Source: Gammaproteobacteria bacterium (GTDB lineage Bacteria > Pseudomonadota > Gammaproteobacteria > Pseudomonadales > Pseudomonadaceae). From it: DNA of 64,000 nucleotides. The notes beneath the pieces are model-generated. The model saw nothing but the letters and a program-made list of their open reading frames with translations. It searched no databases and was not told where the DNA came from. Both the position numbers and the translations under genes were made by a program. Shown piece after piece: positions 58,301 through 64,000 of the stretch. The stretch is taken from the NCBI GenBank assembly GCA_018827205.1, contig JAHJXZ010000103.1, positions 1-64,000 of the forward strand. The letters are read 5' to 3'. Within the stretch, counting starts at the first letter, position 1. Each line of letters begins with the position of its first letter.

Positions 58301-59140
58301 GTTGACCCGAGCAGCTTCCCTGCGCTGGATGTGCGCATTGCCGAGGTTTATCAGGGCATCGAACCGCTGGGCAGCTGGTCGCTAAAGGCGCGTCCGGTCA
58401 GCGCTGGTGTGCATTTCAACGAGCTGGATCTCAACCTCAAAGGCCTGAAGATTGGCGGTCGCGCCACCTGGCTAAACACCGCAAGCGGCATGCGCACGAG
58501 CTACAAGGGGCGCATGGGTGGCGCCGATCTGGCTGATGTATTGATCGCCTGGGGCTTTGCGCCCACAGCCAGCAGCCGAGATTTCCATATGGATGTGGAT
58601 GGCGACTGGCCCGGCTCGCCGGCCTGGTTCGGTTTGAAGCGCTTTAGCGGTACGCTGGATGCTTCCCTGCGCAAGGGCCAGTTCTCCGAGGTGGAAGGCC
58701 CGGCTTCGGCGCTGCGGGTATTCGGCTTGCTGAACTTCAACTCGATCGGCCGGCGCCTGCGCCTGGACTTCTCCGACCTGCTCGGCAAAGGCCTGAGCTA
58801 TGACCGAGTCAAGGGGCTACTAGTGGCCGATAACGGCGTGTTTGTTACCCGCGAGCCGATCACCCTTACTGGGCCATCAAGCAACCTGGAACTCAATGGC
58901 ACCCTGGATATGGCCAATGACCGGATTGATGCCAAGTTGTTGGTGACCTTGCCGGTGACCAACAACCTGCCTCTGGCCGCACTGATAGTCGGTGCACCGG
59001 CCATTGGTGGTGCACTGTTTATCGCCGATAAGCTGCTGGGTGACCGAGTGGCGCGCTTTGCCAGTGTGCAGTACGACGTCAAGGGCTCCTGGCAGAACCC
59101 GGATATAAGCTTCGACAAGCCTTTCGAGAAACCCCAGTAA
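55307..59140 (+). CDS. yhdP: AsmA-like lipid-transport protein YhdP
   Basis: A 1277-residue protein with one N-terminal membrane helix (ALRTALGLCALALVLAAFYV-like region) and a very long beta-rich periplasmic body of the DUF3971/AsmA-like C-terminal type, ending with FNSIGRRLRLDFSDLLGKGLSYDRVKG and a conserved hydrophobic stretch TLPVTNNLPLAALIVGAPA. YhdP-family proteins bridge inner and outer membranes for phospholipid transport. It follows rng by 31 nt, as in other Pseudomonas. Confidence 0.93.
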   Translation: MQALARWTALLLRTALGLCALALVLAAFYVSLGRELVPLVAEYRLEAEDKARAALAMPVQIGSLEGLWQGFSPVLTAHDVAVGEGAGALQLDQVRVVPDVLASLLARQLRIARLELDGVQLVVQQSEDGRWSLKGLPQRSDRAPLDLTQVLTQSQMVKRLSLFNSQVTVQAFDHPARTLTYVNLTLRNGSARQRLDGRLLLPDGQPLALQLRTRINAKRWQEAEAELYLSLPQSDWAAWVPASLLAQWRLEQLQLGGEVWLSWAKGGVQRAVSRLHVPQLKAGYAERESAELSNLALNAYFSRTDLGFKLVLDDLAFSRGEQRWGEVRLALTQQAESTEVQEQWLLSADHIDLAPLQPLVAGLAPLPEKALALLEQLKPHGALRNIQLDYRPRLTDSKRLQFSANLERIGFAAWHGSPAAENVSGSVSGDLSQGELRVDSEDFSLHLDTLFPKPWHYQKANALLTWQIDEEAFTLRSPYLQVVGEEGPAAGDFLIRLRFDPELEDYMDLRVGLRNGDARFTEKYLPSRAPGMSADLDAWLKSAIRGGAVDEGYFQYQGSLNKGADHAARSISLFFAVHDAELAFQPGWPALREGRGRVLIEGSGVRVNLATGRILDSQVSNAQALIATSLPGQPPRLLLTSELSSNVDDALHILQQAPIGTAETFAGWSGAGSLTGKLKLDLPLRKGLAPVVVVDFATEGAQLSLPNPPLQFSQLQGAFRYNTASGLSAPDIRAQVLGHAVRGKALAEGARGKARSRIEASGQIAVKELSSWLGVTQPLPVSGNLPYRLNLTLDGADSQLRVSSSLKGATVALPAPFGKTAAEERATQWRMTLGGREQRYWLDYADLLSLTFAASPGQFNQGRGEIRLADGPASLPTSKGFRVRGRVAELDWSAWQQVLQPYASVPIGDAQRLFKDAQLRIGRFTGFGISLDTLEVAVKRDAATWAVSLDSPQLKGQVGLPDARELPIALTLDYLRFPAAEKKAAGEPVVDAPDALASVDPSSFPALDVRIAEVYQGIEPLGSWSLKARPVSAGVHFNELDLNLKGLKIGGRATWLNTASGMRTSYKGRMGGADLADVLIAWGFAPTASSRDFHMDVDGDWPGSPAWFGLKRFSGTLDASLRKGQFSEVEGPASALRVFGLLNFNSIGRRLRLDFSDLLGKGLSYDRVKGLLVADNGVFVTREPITLTGPSSNLELNGTLDMANDRIDAKLLVTLPVTNNLPLAALIVGAPAIGGALFIADKLLGDRVARFASVQYDVKGSWQNPDISFDKPFEKPQ

Positions 59141-59144
59141 ACCC

Positions 59145-59167
59145 GCACGGCTGATATGCAGCCGTGC
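59145..59167 (+). terminator. Hairpin after yhdP
   Basis: GCACGGCTG (59145-59153) pairs with CAGCCGTGC (59159-59167), five bases after the yhdP stop. There is no T-run, so it is at best a partial terminator before the amidase gene. Confidence 0.4.
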
Positions 59168-59225
59168 AGTCTGCCGGCATGGCTTGTAAGCTGAAGCCTG
59201 ATACCGATATTGAGATAAGGCAGTC

Positions 59226-60074
59226 ATGACCTTCGCGGTAATTCAAATGGTCAGCCAGGCTGATGTCCTGGCCAATCTGGCGCAGGCTCGGCAGTTGCTT
59301 GAGCAGGCCGCCGCGCAAGGTGCGCGGCTGGCGGTGCTGCCGGAAAACTTTGCCGCCATGGGCCGGCGTGACCAGGCCGCGCTAGGGCGTGCCGAAGCGT
59401 TGGGCGAGGGGCCGATTCTGCCCTGGTTGCAACAGGCTACCCGCGACTTGGGGCTGTGGGTTGTCGCCGGCACTTTGCCCCTGCCGCCGGATGGCCAGCC
59501 CGAAGCCAAGTCTCACGCCTGCTCCTTGCTGGTCGATAATCACGGCGAGCGCGTTGCACGCTATGACAAGCTGCACTTGTTTGACGTGGATGTCAGCGAC
59601 AGCCACGGCCGTTACCGCGAGTCTGATGATTACGCCTTCGGCAGCCAGGTGGTGGTCGCCGATACCCCGGTGGGGCGCCTAGGCATGACCGTCTGTTATG
59701 ACCTGCGCTTCCCCGAGCTTTACAGCGCCCTGCGCGCCGCGGGTGCCGAGTTGATCAGTGTGCCGGCAGCCTTTACCGCAGTCACGGGTGCAGCGCATTG
59801 GCAGATACTCACCCGCGCGCGGGCCATTGAAACCCAGTGCTATGTGCTGGCCGCCGGGCAAGGCGGTACCCATCCAGGTGGACGCGAGACCTTTGGCCAT
59901 TCGGCGCTTGTCGACCCTTGGGGGCGCGTGCTCGCGGAACTGCCGCAGGGGCCGGGCGTACTGCTGGCCGAGCGCGATGGGGCAGAGCAAGCGGCGATCC
60001 GTCAGCGCATGCCAGTGGTGCGGCATAAACGATTTTTTGCAGCGGCCGAAATGCGGCTGCCAAGTTTGGAGTAG
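59226..60074 (+). CDS. Nitrilase-superfamily carbon-nitrogen hydrolase
   Basis: A 282-residue enzyme with the Glu-Lys-Cys triad: Glu40 (LPENFAAMG), Lys115 ([11 protein letters not shown]) and Cys157 ([16 protein letters not shown]). It resembles the Nit1/omega-amidase group that hydrolyses deaminated glutathione or omega-amides. ATG 59226 starts [18 protein letters not shown]. It is 2 nt from tldD and likely co-transcribed. Confidence 0.92.
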   Translation: MTFAVIQMVSQADVLANLAQARQLLEQAAAQGARLAVLPENFAAMGRRDQAALGRAEALGEGPILPWLQQATRDLGLWVVAGTLPLPPDGQPEAKSHACSLLVDNHGERVARYDKLHLFDVDVSDSHGRYRESDDYAFGSQVVVADTPVGRLGMTVCYDLRFPELYSALRAAGAELISVPAAFTAVTGAAHWQILTRARAIETQCYVLAAGQGGTHPGGRETFGHSALVDPWGRVLAELPQGPGVLLAERDGAEQAAIRQRMPVVRHKRFFAAAEMRLPSLE

Positions 60075-60076
60075 TT

Positions 60077-61534
60077 ATGAACAATATGTTGGTATCCGTT
60101 AGCGAGCATTTGCTCGGGCCGGGCGGTTTGACCATTGAGCATCTGCCTGCAGTCTTGGCTGATCTGGCCGGGCCGGGAATCGATGCGGCCGATCTGTATT
60201 TCCAAAGCCAGGTCTCGGAAACCTGGGCGCTGGAGGATGGCATCGTCAAGGAAGGCAGCTTCAACCTCGACCAAGGGGTAGGTGTGCGTGCTCAGTCCGG
60301 CGAGAAAACCGGGTTTGCCTACAGCAATGCGATCACCGCCGATGCCCTGAGCCAGGCTGCGCGCGCAGCCCGTTCGATTGCCCGCGCTGGGCAGAATGGT
60401 CGCGTGCAAGCGTTCAGCAGTCCGCTGGTCAAGCCGCTGTATGCCCAGGACAACCCGCTGGATGTGCTGGGGCGGGCGGAAAAGGTCGAGCTGCTCAAGC
60501 GCATCGACGTTGCTACCCGCGCCCTTGATTCACGGATCAAACAAGTTTCGGTCAGCCTGGCCGGGGTTTGGGACCGCATTCTGGTGGCCGCCAACGACGG
60601 TAGCCTGGGCGCGGACATCCGGCCTCTGGTGCGTTTCAATGTAAGCGTGATCGTTGAGCAGAATGGTCGCCGCGAGCGCGGCAGCCATGGTGGCGGCGGA
60701 CGTACCGATTACCGCTACTTCCTCGAACAGACCAGCAATAACGAAGAACGCGCCATGGGCTATGCCCGTGAGGCCCTGCGCCAGGCGCTGGTTAACCTCG
60801 AGGCGATTCCGGCACCGGCCGGCACTATGCCGGTGGTGATGGGCGCCGGTTGGTCCGGTGTGCTGCTGCACGAAGCGGTTGGCCATGGTTTGGAAGGCGA
60901 TTTCAACCGCAAGGGCAGTTCGGCCTACAGCGGCCGTATGGGCGAGCAAGTGGCTTCCAGCCTGTGCACCATTGTCGATGACGGCACTCTGGCCGAGCGT
61001 CGCGGCTCCCTGAGCATGGACGATGAAGGCACGCAGACCCAGTGCACCACGCTGATCGAAAACGGCGTACTCAAGGGCTATATGCAGGACAAGCTTAACG
61101 CTCGCCTGATGGGCGTGGCGTGCACCGGTAACGGTCGCCGTGAGTCCTATGCGCACTTGCCGATGCCGCGCATGACCAATACCTACATGCTGGCTGGCGA
61201 GAGTGACCCGGAAGAAATCATTCGTTCGGTGAAGAAAGGCATCTACTGCGCCAACCTTGGCGGCGGCCAGGTGGATATCACCAGCGGCAAGTTCGTGTTT
61301 TCCACCAGCGAGGCTTACCTGATCGAGGACGGCAAAATCACCGCCCCGGTCAAAGGCGCAACCTTGATCGGCAATGGCCCGGAAGCCATGAGCAAGGTGT
61401 CGATGGTTGGTAACGACCTGGCGCTGGACAGCGGCGTCGGTACCTGCGGCAAGGATGGGCAATCGGTGCCGGTTGGCGTGGGCCAGCCGACGCTGAAGAT
61501 CGATGCAATTACTGTGGGCGGGACGGGTAGCTAA
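60077..61534 (+). CDS. tldD: Metalloprotease TldD
   Basis: The zinc-dependent catalytic subunit of the TldD/TldE protease, which matures microcin B17-like peptides and degrades CcdA in E. coli. The 485 residues carry HEXXXH at 265-269 ([13 protein letters not shown]), [16 protein letters not shown] and the C-terminal [33 protein letters not shown]. Its partner PmbA (TldE) is encoded at 62.2 kb, separated by the convergent yjgA gene. Confidence 0.96.
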   Translation: MNNMLVSVSEHLLGPGGLTIEHLPAVLADLAGPGIDAADLYFQSQVSETWALEDGIVKEGSFNLDQGVGVRAQSGEKTGFAYSNAITADALSQAARAARSIARAGQNGRVQAFSSPLVKPLYAQDNPLDVLGRAEKVELLKRIDVATRALDSRIKQVSVSLAGVWDRILVAANDGSLGADIRPLVRFNVSVIVEQNGRRERGSHGGGGRTDYRYFLEQTSNNEERAMGYAREALRQALVNLEAIPAPAGTMPVVMGAGWSGVLLHEAVGHGLEGDFNRKGSSAYSGRMGEQVASSLCTIVDDGTLAERRGSLSMDDEGTQTQCTTLIENGVLKGYMQDKLNARLMGVACTGNGRRESYAHLPMPRMTNTYMLAGESDPEEIIRSVKKGIYCANLGGGQVDITSGKFVFSTSEAYLIEDGKITAPVKGATLIGNGPEAMSKVSMVGNDLALDSGVGTCGKDGQSVPVGVGQPTLKIDAITVGGTGS

Positions 61535-61538
61535 AAAC

Positions 61539-61575
61539 CATCGATTGGGTTGAGCGTTGCGCAGCCCAATCGATG
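61539..61575 (-). terminator. Terminator between tldD and yjgA
   Basis: CATCGATTGGG (61539-61549) pairs perfectly with CCCAATCGATG (61565-61575). On the minus strand the stem is followed by GTTTTTAG, so it mainly ends yjgA; it also lies 5 nt after the tldD stop. Confidence 0.8.
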
Positions 61576-61582
61576 AAGTGCT

Positions 61583-62101
61583 TTAGCGTAAACCGCGCTG
61601 GGCTTCGTCCAGTTCGCGGATGTATTTGAAGATTTTGCGTGAAGCGGCAGGCGCTTTGTTCTGCGCCAGTTCGTGCTGGCCCTGACGGATCAATTGACGC
61701 AGGTGCTGGCGGTCGGCGTCGGGGTATTCGACGACAAATTTTTCCAGGGTGTCGTCGTCGCCGTTGAGCAAGCGGTCGCGCCAGCGCTCCAAGTTGTGGA
61801 AGCGTTCGTTGTACTGGCGGGTGGAGGCATCCAGCTGGTCGAGCAGGGTCAGGATGGCTGGGATGTCCTGGTCGCGCATCAAGCGGCCGATAAACTGCAC
61901 ATGGCGCTTCTTCGCGGCATTGGCAGTGTGCTTGGGCGCTTCGGCCAGCGCGCGGCGCAGCTCGTCGGTCAGCGGCAGTTTGTTCTGCAGGTCGAGTTTC
62001 AGGGTGGTTAGGCGTTGCCCCAGATCTTGTAGCGCATGAAACTCGCGCTTGACCTGGGTTTTGCTCTTCTCGCCGGAGAAGTCGTCAAGGTATTCAGACA
62101 T
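61583..62101 (-). CDS. yjgA: Ribosome-associated protein YjgA/DarP
   Basis: A 172-residue charged helical protein of the DUF615 family: [60 protein letters not shown] and [32 protein letters not shown]. coli DarP (YjgA) associates with late 50S precursors. It lies, as in other Pseudomonas and E. coli, next to pmbA in the opposite orientation. Confidence 0.93.
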   Translation of the reverse strand: MSEYLDDFSGEKSKTQVKREFHALQDLGQRLTTLKLDLQNKLPLTDELRRALAEAPKHTANAAKKRHVQFIGRLMRDQDIPAILTLLDQLDASTRQYNERFHNLERWRDRLLNGDDDTLEKFVVEYPDADRQHLRQLIRQGQHELAQNKAPAASRKIFKYIRELDEAQRGLR

Positions 62102-62204
62102 GGTGGCGGTCCAGTGGAAAACGCCGACATGATAGCAGCAAGTTTCCAGCTGTAAGCGTCTGGCCTGTGTGGCCGCGCTTGCCGCTTATCGTTCAGGAGT
62201 TCTT

Positions 62205-63551
62205 ATGAGTGCTGTAGACATCGTTGGCCCCGAGGCTGTGCCGCATTTGCAGGTGCAGGTGGAGCAGATTATTGCTGAAGCAAAAAAGCAGGGCGCTAGC
62301 GCCTGTGAAGTGGCTGTTTCGGTGGAGCAGGGCTTGTCCACCACGGTGCGTCAGGGTGAAGTTGAAACGGTCGAATTCAACCGCGACCAGGGCTTTGGTA
62401 TCACCCTGTATGTTGGTCAGCGCAAGGGCTCGGCAAGCACTTCGGCCAGTGGCGAAGCGGCGATTCGCGAGACCGTAGCGGCAGCACTGGCGATTGCCAA
62501 ACATGCCTCCGAAGATGAATGCGCGGGTTTGGCCGATGCGGGCTTGATGGCCCGCGAACTTCCGCAGCTGGACCTGTATCACGCCTGGTCGATCACCCCA
62601 GAGCAGGCCATCGAACAGGCCTTGAGCTGTGAGGCGGCGGCCTTTGCCGCCGATCAGCGGATCAAGAATGCCGACGGCACTACGTTGAATACCCACCAGG
62701 GTTGCCGGGTATATGGCAACAGCCATGGCTTTATCAACGGTTACGCCAGTACACGGCACAGCCTGAGCTGCGTGATGATTGCCGAGCAGGGCGGTCAGAT
62801 GCAGCGCGATTACTGGTATGACGTCAATCGGCAGGGCAAGTTACTGGCTGATGCCGGGAGCATTGGCCGTCGTGCAGCTGAGCGTGCGGTCAGCCGTTTG
62901 GGCGCGCGTCCGGTGCCGACCTGTGAGGTGCCGGTGCTGTTTGCTGCAGAGCTGGCGGGCGGGTTGTTTGGCAGCTTTCTAGCGGCAATTTCGGGTGGCA
63001 ACCTGTACCGCAAGTCGTCGTTCCTTGAGGGCGCGTTGGGGCAGCAGTTATTCCCTGAATGGTTAACCCTCGATGAACGCCCGCATATTCCTCGTGCGCT
63101 GGGCAGTGCTGCCTTCGATGGCGACGGCCTGGCGACCTATGCCAAGTCCTTTGTCGAGCGTGGCGAGCTGTTGTCCTATGTGCTCGGTACCTATTCAGGA
63201 CGCAAGCTGGGCATGCCCAGCACCGCCAACTCCGGTGGCGTGCATAACCTGTTCGTTAGCCATGGTGATGAAGACCAGAAGGCCCTGCTCAAGCGTATGG
63301 GGCGAGGGCTGCTGGTGACCGAGCTGATGGGGCAGGGGCTGAACATGGTCACCGGTGATTATTCGCGCGGTGCGGGTGGTTACTGGGTGGAGAACGGTGA
63401 AATTCAGTTCCCGGTGCAGGAAGTCACCATCGCCGGCAACTTGCGCGATATGTTCAAGCAGATTGTCGCGGTGGGCAGTGATCTGGAGCTGCGCAGTAAT
63501 ATTCGCACTGGTTCGGTGCTGATCGAGCGCATGACGGTGGCCGGTAGCTAA
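62205..63551 (+). CDS. pmbA: Metalloprotease-associated protein PmbA (TldE)
   Basis: The non-catalytic partner of TldD. The 448 residues show GFGITLYVGQRKGSASTSASGEAAIRETVAAALAIAKH-type N-terminal and the C-terminal SGGVHNLFVSHGD and VTGDYSRGAGGYWVENGEIQFPV. No HEXXXH motif is present, as expected. ATG 62205 follows CAGGAG by seven bases; a longer upstream frame was rejected. Confidence 0.95.
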   Translation: MSAVDIVGPEAVPHLQVQVEQIIAEAKKQGASACEVAVSVEQGLSTTVRQGEVETVEFNRDQGFGITLYVGQRKGSASTSASGEAAIRETVAAALAIAKHASEDECAGLADAGLMARELPQLDLYHAWSITPEQAIEQALSCEAAAFAADQRIKNADGTTLNTHQGCRVYGNSHGFINGYASTRHSLSCVMIAEQGGQMQRDYWYDVNRQGKLLADAGSIGRRAAERAVSRLGARPVPTCEVPVLFAAELAGGLFGSFLAAISGGNLYRKSSFLEGALGQQLFPEWLTLDERPHIPRALGSAAFDGDGLATYAKSFVERGELLSYVLGTYSGRKLGMPSTANSGGVHNLFVSHGDEDQKALLKRMGRGLLVTELMGQGLNMVTGDYSRGAGGYWVENGEIQFPVQEVTIAGNLRDMFKQIVAVGSDLELRSNIRTGSVLIERMTVAGS

Positions 63552-63567
63552 CCTATAGGGCACAAAT

Positions 63568-63604
63568 AAGGGCTGCCCGTTTACACGGTGCAGCCCTTTT
63601 TATT
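63568..63604 (+). terminator. Intrinsic terminator of pmbA
   Basis: AAGGGCTGC (63568-63576) pairs with GCAGCCCTT (63590-63598), with an inner CCGT/ACGG stem and a T-run to 63601. It lies 17 nt after pmbA. Confidence 0.92.
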
Positions 63605-63606
63605 GC

Positions 63607-63660
63607 TTGCCATCTGACGGCCACCCTCTGGGCGCGTCGCTACGCGACGTTAAAAATGTG
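63607..63660. repeat. Diverged intergenic repeat, copy B
   Basis: Shares TGCCATCT, spaced GGC/CCA/CCT bases and CGTTAAAAAT with 43787-43845. A GTCGC/GCGAC stem (GCGTCGCTACGCGACG) precedes the AAAAAT block. It lies between the pmbA terminator and the ptsO stop. Confidence 0.5.
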
Positions 63661-63688
63661 TCCCGAAAATTTTTTATTGCCTGCGGTT

Positions 63689-63961
63689 TTACTCACCTTC
63701 GTCGAAGTAATTGTTGATCAACTCGCTCAGGGCCTGCAGCGCTTCGGCATCCTGTTCGCCTTCGGTATGCAGGTGTACGGCCGTGCCTTTACCGGCGGCG
63801 AGCATCATCACCGCCATGATGCTCTTGCCGTCGACCAGGCTCTCCGGCGTGCGGCCTACCTTAACCTGGCAGGGGAAACGCCCAGCGACGCCGACAAACT
63901 TGGCTGCCGCGCGGGCGTGCAGACCAAGCTTGTTGATAATGGTGATTTCGCAGGCGGGCAT
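63689..63961 (-). CDS. ptsO: Nitrogen phosphotransferase protein NPr
   Basis: A 90-residue HPr-fold phosphocarrier of the PTS(Ntr) chain (EI-Ntr, NPr, EIIA-Ntr), which regulates rather than transports. His15 in INKLGLHARAAAKFV is the phosphorylated residue; GKSIMAVMMLAAGKGTAV follows. AAGGAA precedes the ATG. The upstream rapZ remnant fits the ptsN-rapZ-ptsO order at the end of the rpoN cluster. Confidence 0.93.
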   Translation of the reverse strand: MPACEITIINKLGLHARAAAKFVGVAGRFPCQVKVGRTPESLVDGKSIMAVMMLAAGKGTAVHLHTEGEQDAEALQALSELINNYFDEGE

Positions 63962-63973
63962 CGCGGCAATTCC

Positions 63974-64000
63974 TTAACTGAGGTCGCGGTGGCGAATCTG
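63974..64000 (-). CDS. rapZ: Last codons of a probable rapZ gene, partial
   Basis: The minus strand reads QIRHRDLS followed by TAA at the window edge, 12 nt before ptsO. Only eight codons are visible, so the assignment rests on the known rapZ-ptsO order and is tentative. Confidence 0.4.
   Translation of the reverse strand, partial: QIRHRDLS

Overview
The window is a chromosomal housekeeping segment from a gammaproteobacterium, almost certainly a Pseudomonas species. The evidence is gene content and order: mpl-ubiX, proA-nadD-rsfS-rlmH-mrdA-rodA-mltB-rlpA-dacC-ybeD-lipB-lipA, holA-lptE-leuS, a Dpp-type peptide transporter next to roxS-roxR, gatCAB next to mreBCD-maf-rng-yhdP, and tldD/yjgA/pmbA/ptsO. 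Coding density is high. I see no tRNA, rRNA, CRISPR array, prophage, insertion sequence or plasmid gene. The species cannot be fixed from sequence reading alone.

Layout. 0-2.6 kb: end of a Fis-type regulator, then mpl (murein peptide recycling), ubiX (prenyl-FMN synthesis) and a YceK-like lipoprotein. 2.6-5.2 kb: a transporter-like sensor/PAS/GGDEF/EAL gene broken by a one-base frameshift. 5.2-15.6 kb: mostly small metabolic or envelope genes (two methyltransferases, a MORN-repeat lipoprotein with a caspase-like C13 domain, a MaoC hydratase, a CidA/LrgA-LrgB pair, a LON-domain protein, a DedA-PAP2 fusion, an alkyladenine glycosylase and an alpha/beta hydrolase with a PilZ-like tail). 15.9-28.7 kb: a long run of proline, NAD, ribosome-maturation, cell-elongation, murein-remodelling and lipoate genes. 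28.8-33.5 kb: arfA, holA, lptE and leuS on the minus strand. 33.8-35.0 kb: a zinc-ribbon protein and a YdcF-type protein.

35.0-40.8 kb: dppF-dppD-dppC-dppB-dppA on the minus strand. 41.0-43.8 kb: a SIMPL-domain protein divergent from the redox two-component pair roxS-roxR. 43.9-46.9 kb: an AEC permease, a carboxymuconolactone-decarboxylase-like protein, a Ca2+/Na+ antiporter and a small RlpA-like lipoprotein. 46.9-50.3 kb: gatC-gatA-gatB for transamidation of Glu-tRNA(Gln)/Asp-tRNA(Asn). 50.5-59.1 kb: mreB, mreC, mreD, maf, rng, yhdP. 59.2-64 kb: a nitrilase-family amidase, tldD, yjgA, pmbA, ptsO and the last codons of a probable rapZ.

Much of the window serves the envelope: Mpl recycles murein peptides, PBP2-RodA with MreBCD drives side-wall growth, MltB/RlpA/DacC and a second MltB-type enzyme trim murein, LptE places LPS, and YhdP handles lipid transport. 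The most interesting signals are not a new multigene system. They are local: a hairpin inside arfA that fits synthesis from non-stop mRNA; a RegA/RoxR-type palindrome in front of roxS; an approximately 110-bp tandem duplication at the gatA/gatB junction; a duplicated TGATG coupling junction between proA and nadD; a terminator-like hairpin between mreB and mreC together with an apparent ATC start for mreC; the PilZ-like hydrolase tail; the MORN-caspase lipoprotein; and interspersed structured repeats, one of which looks interrupted.
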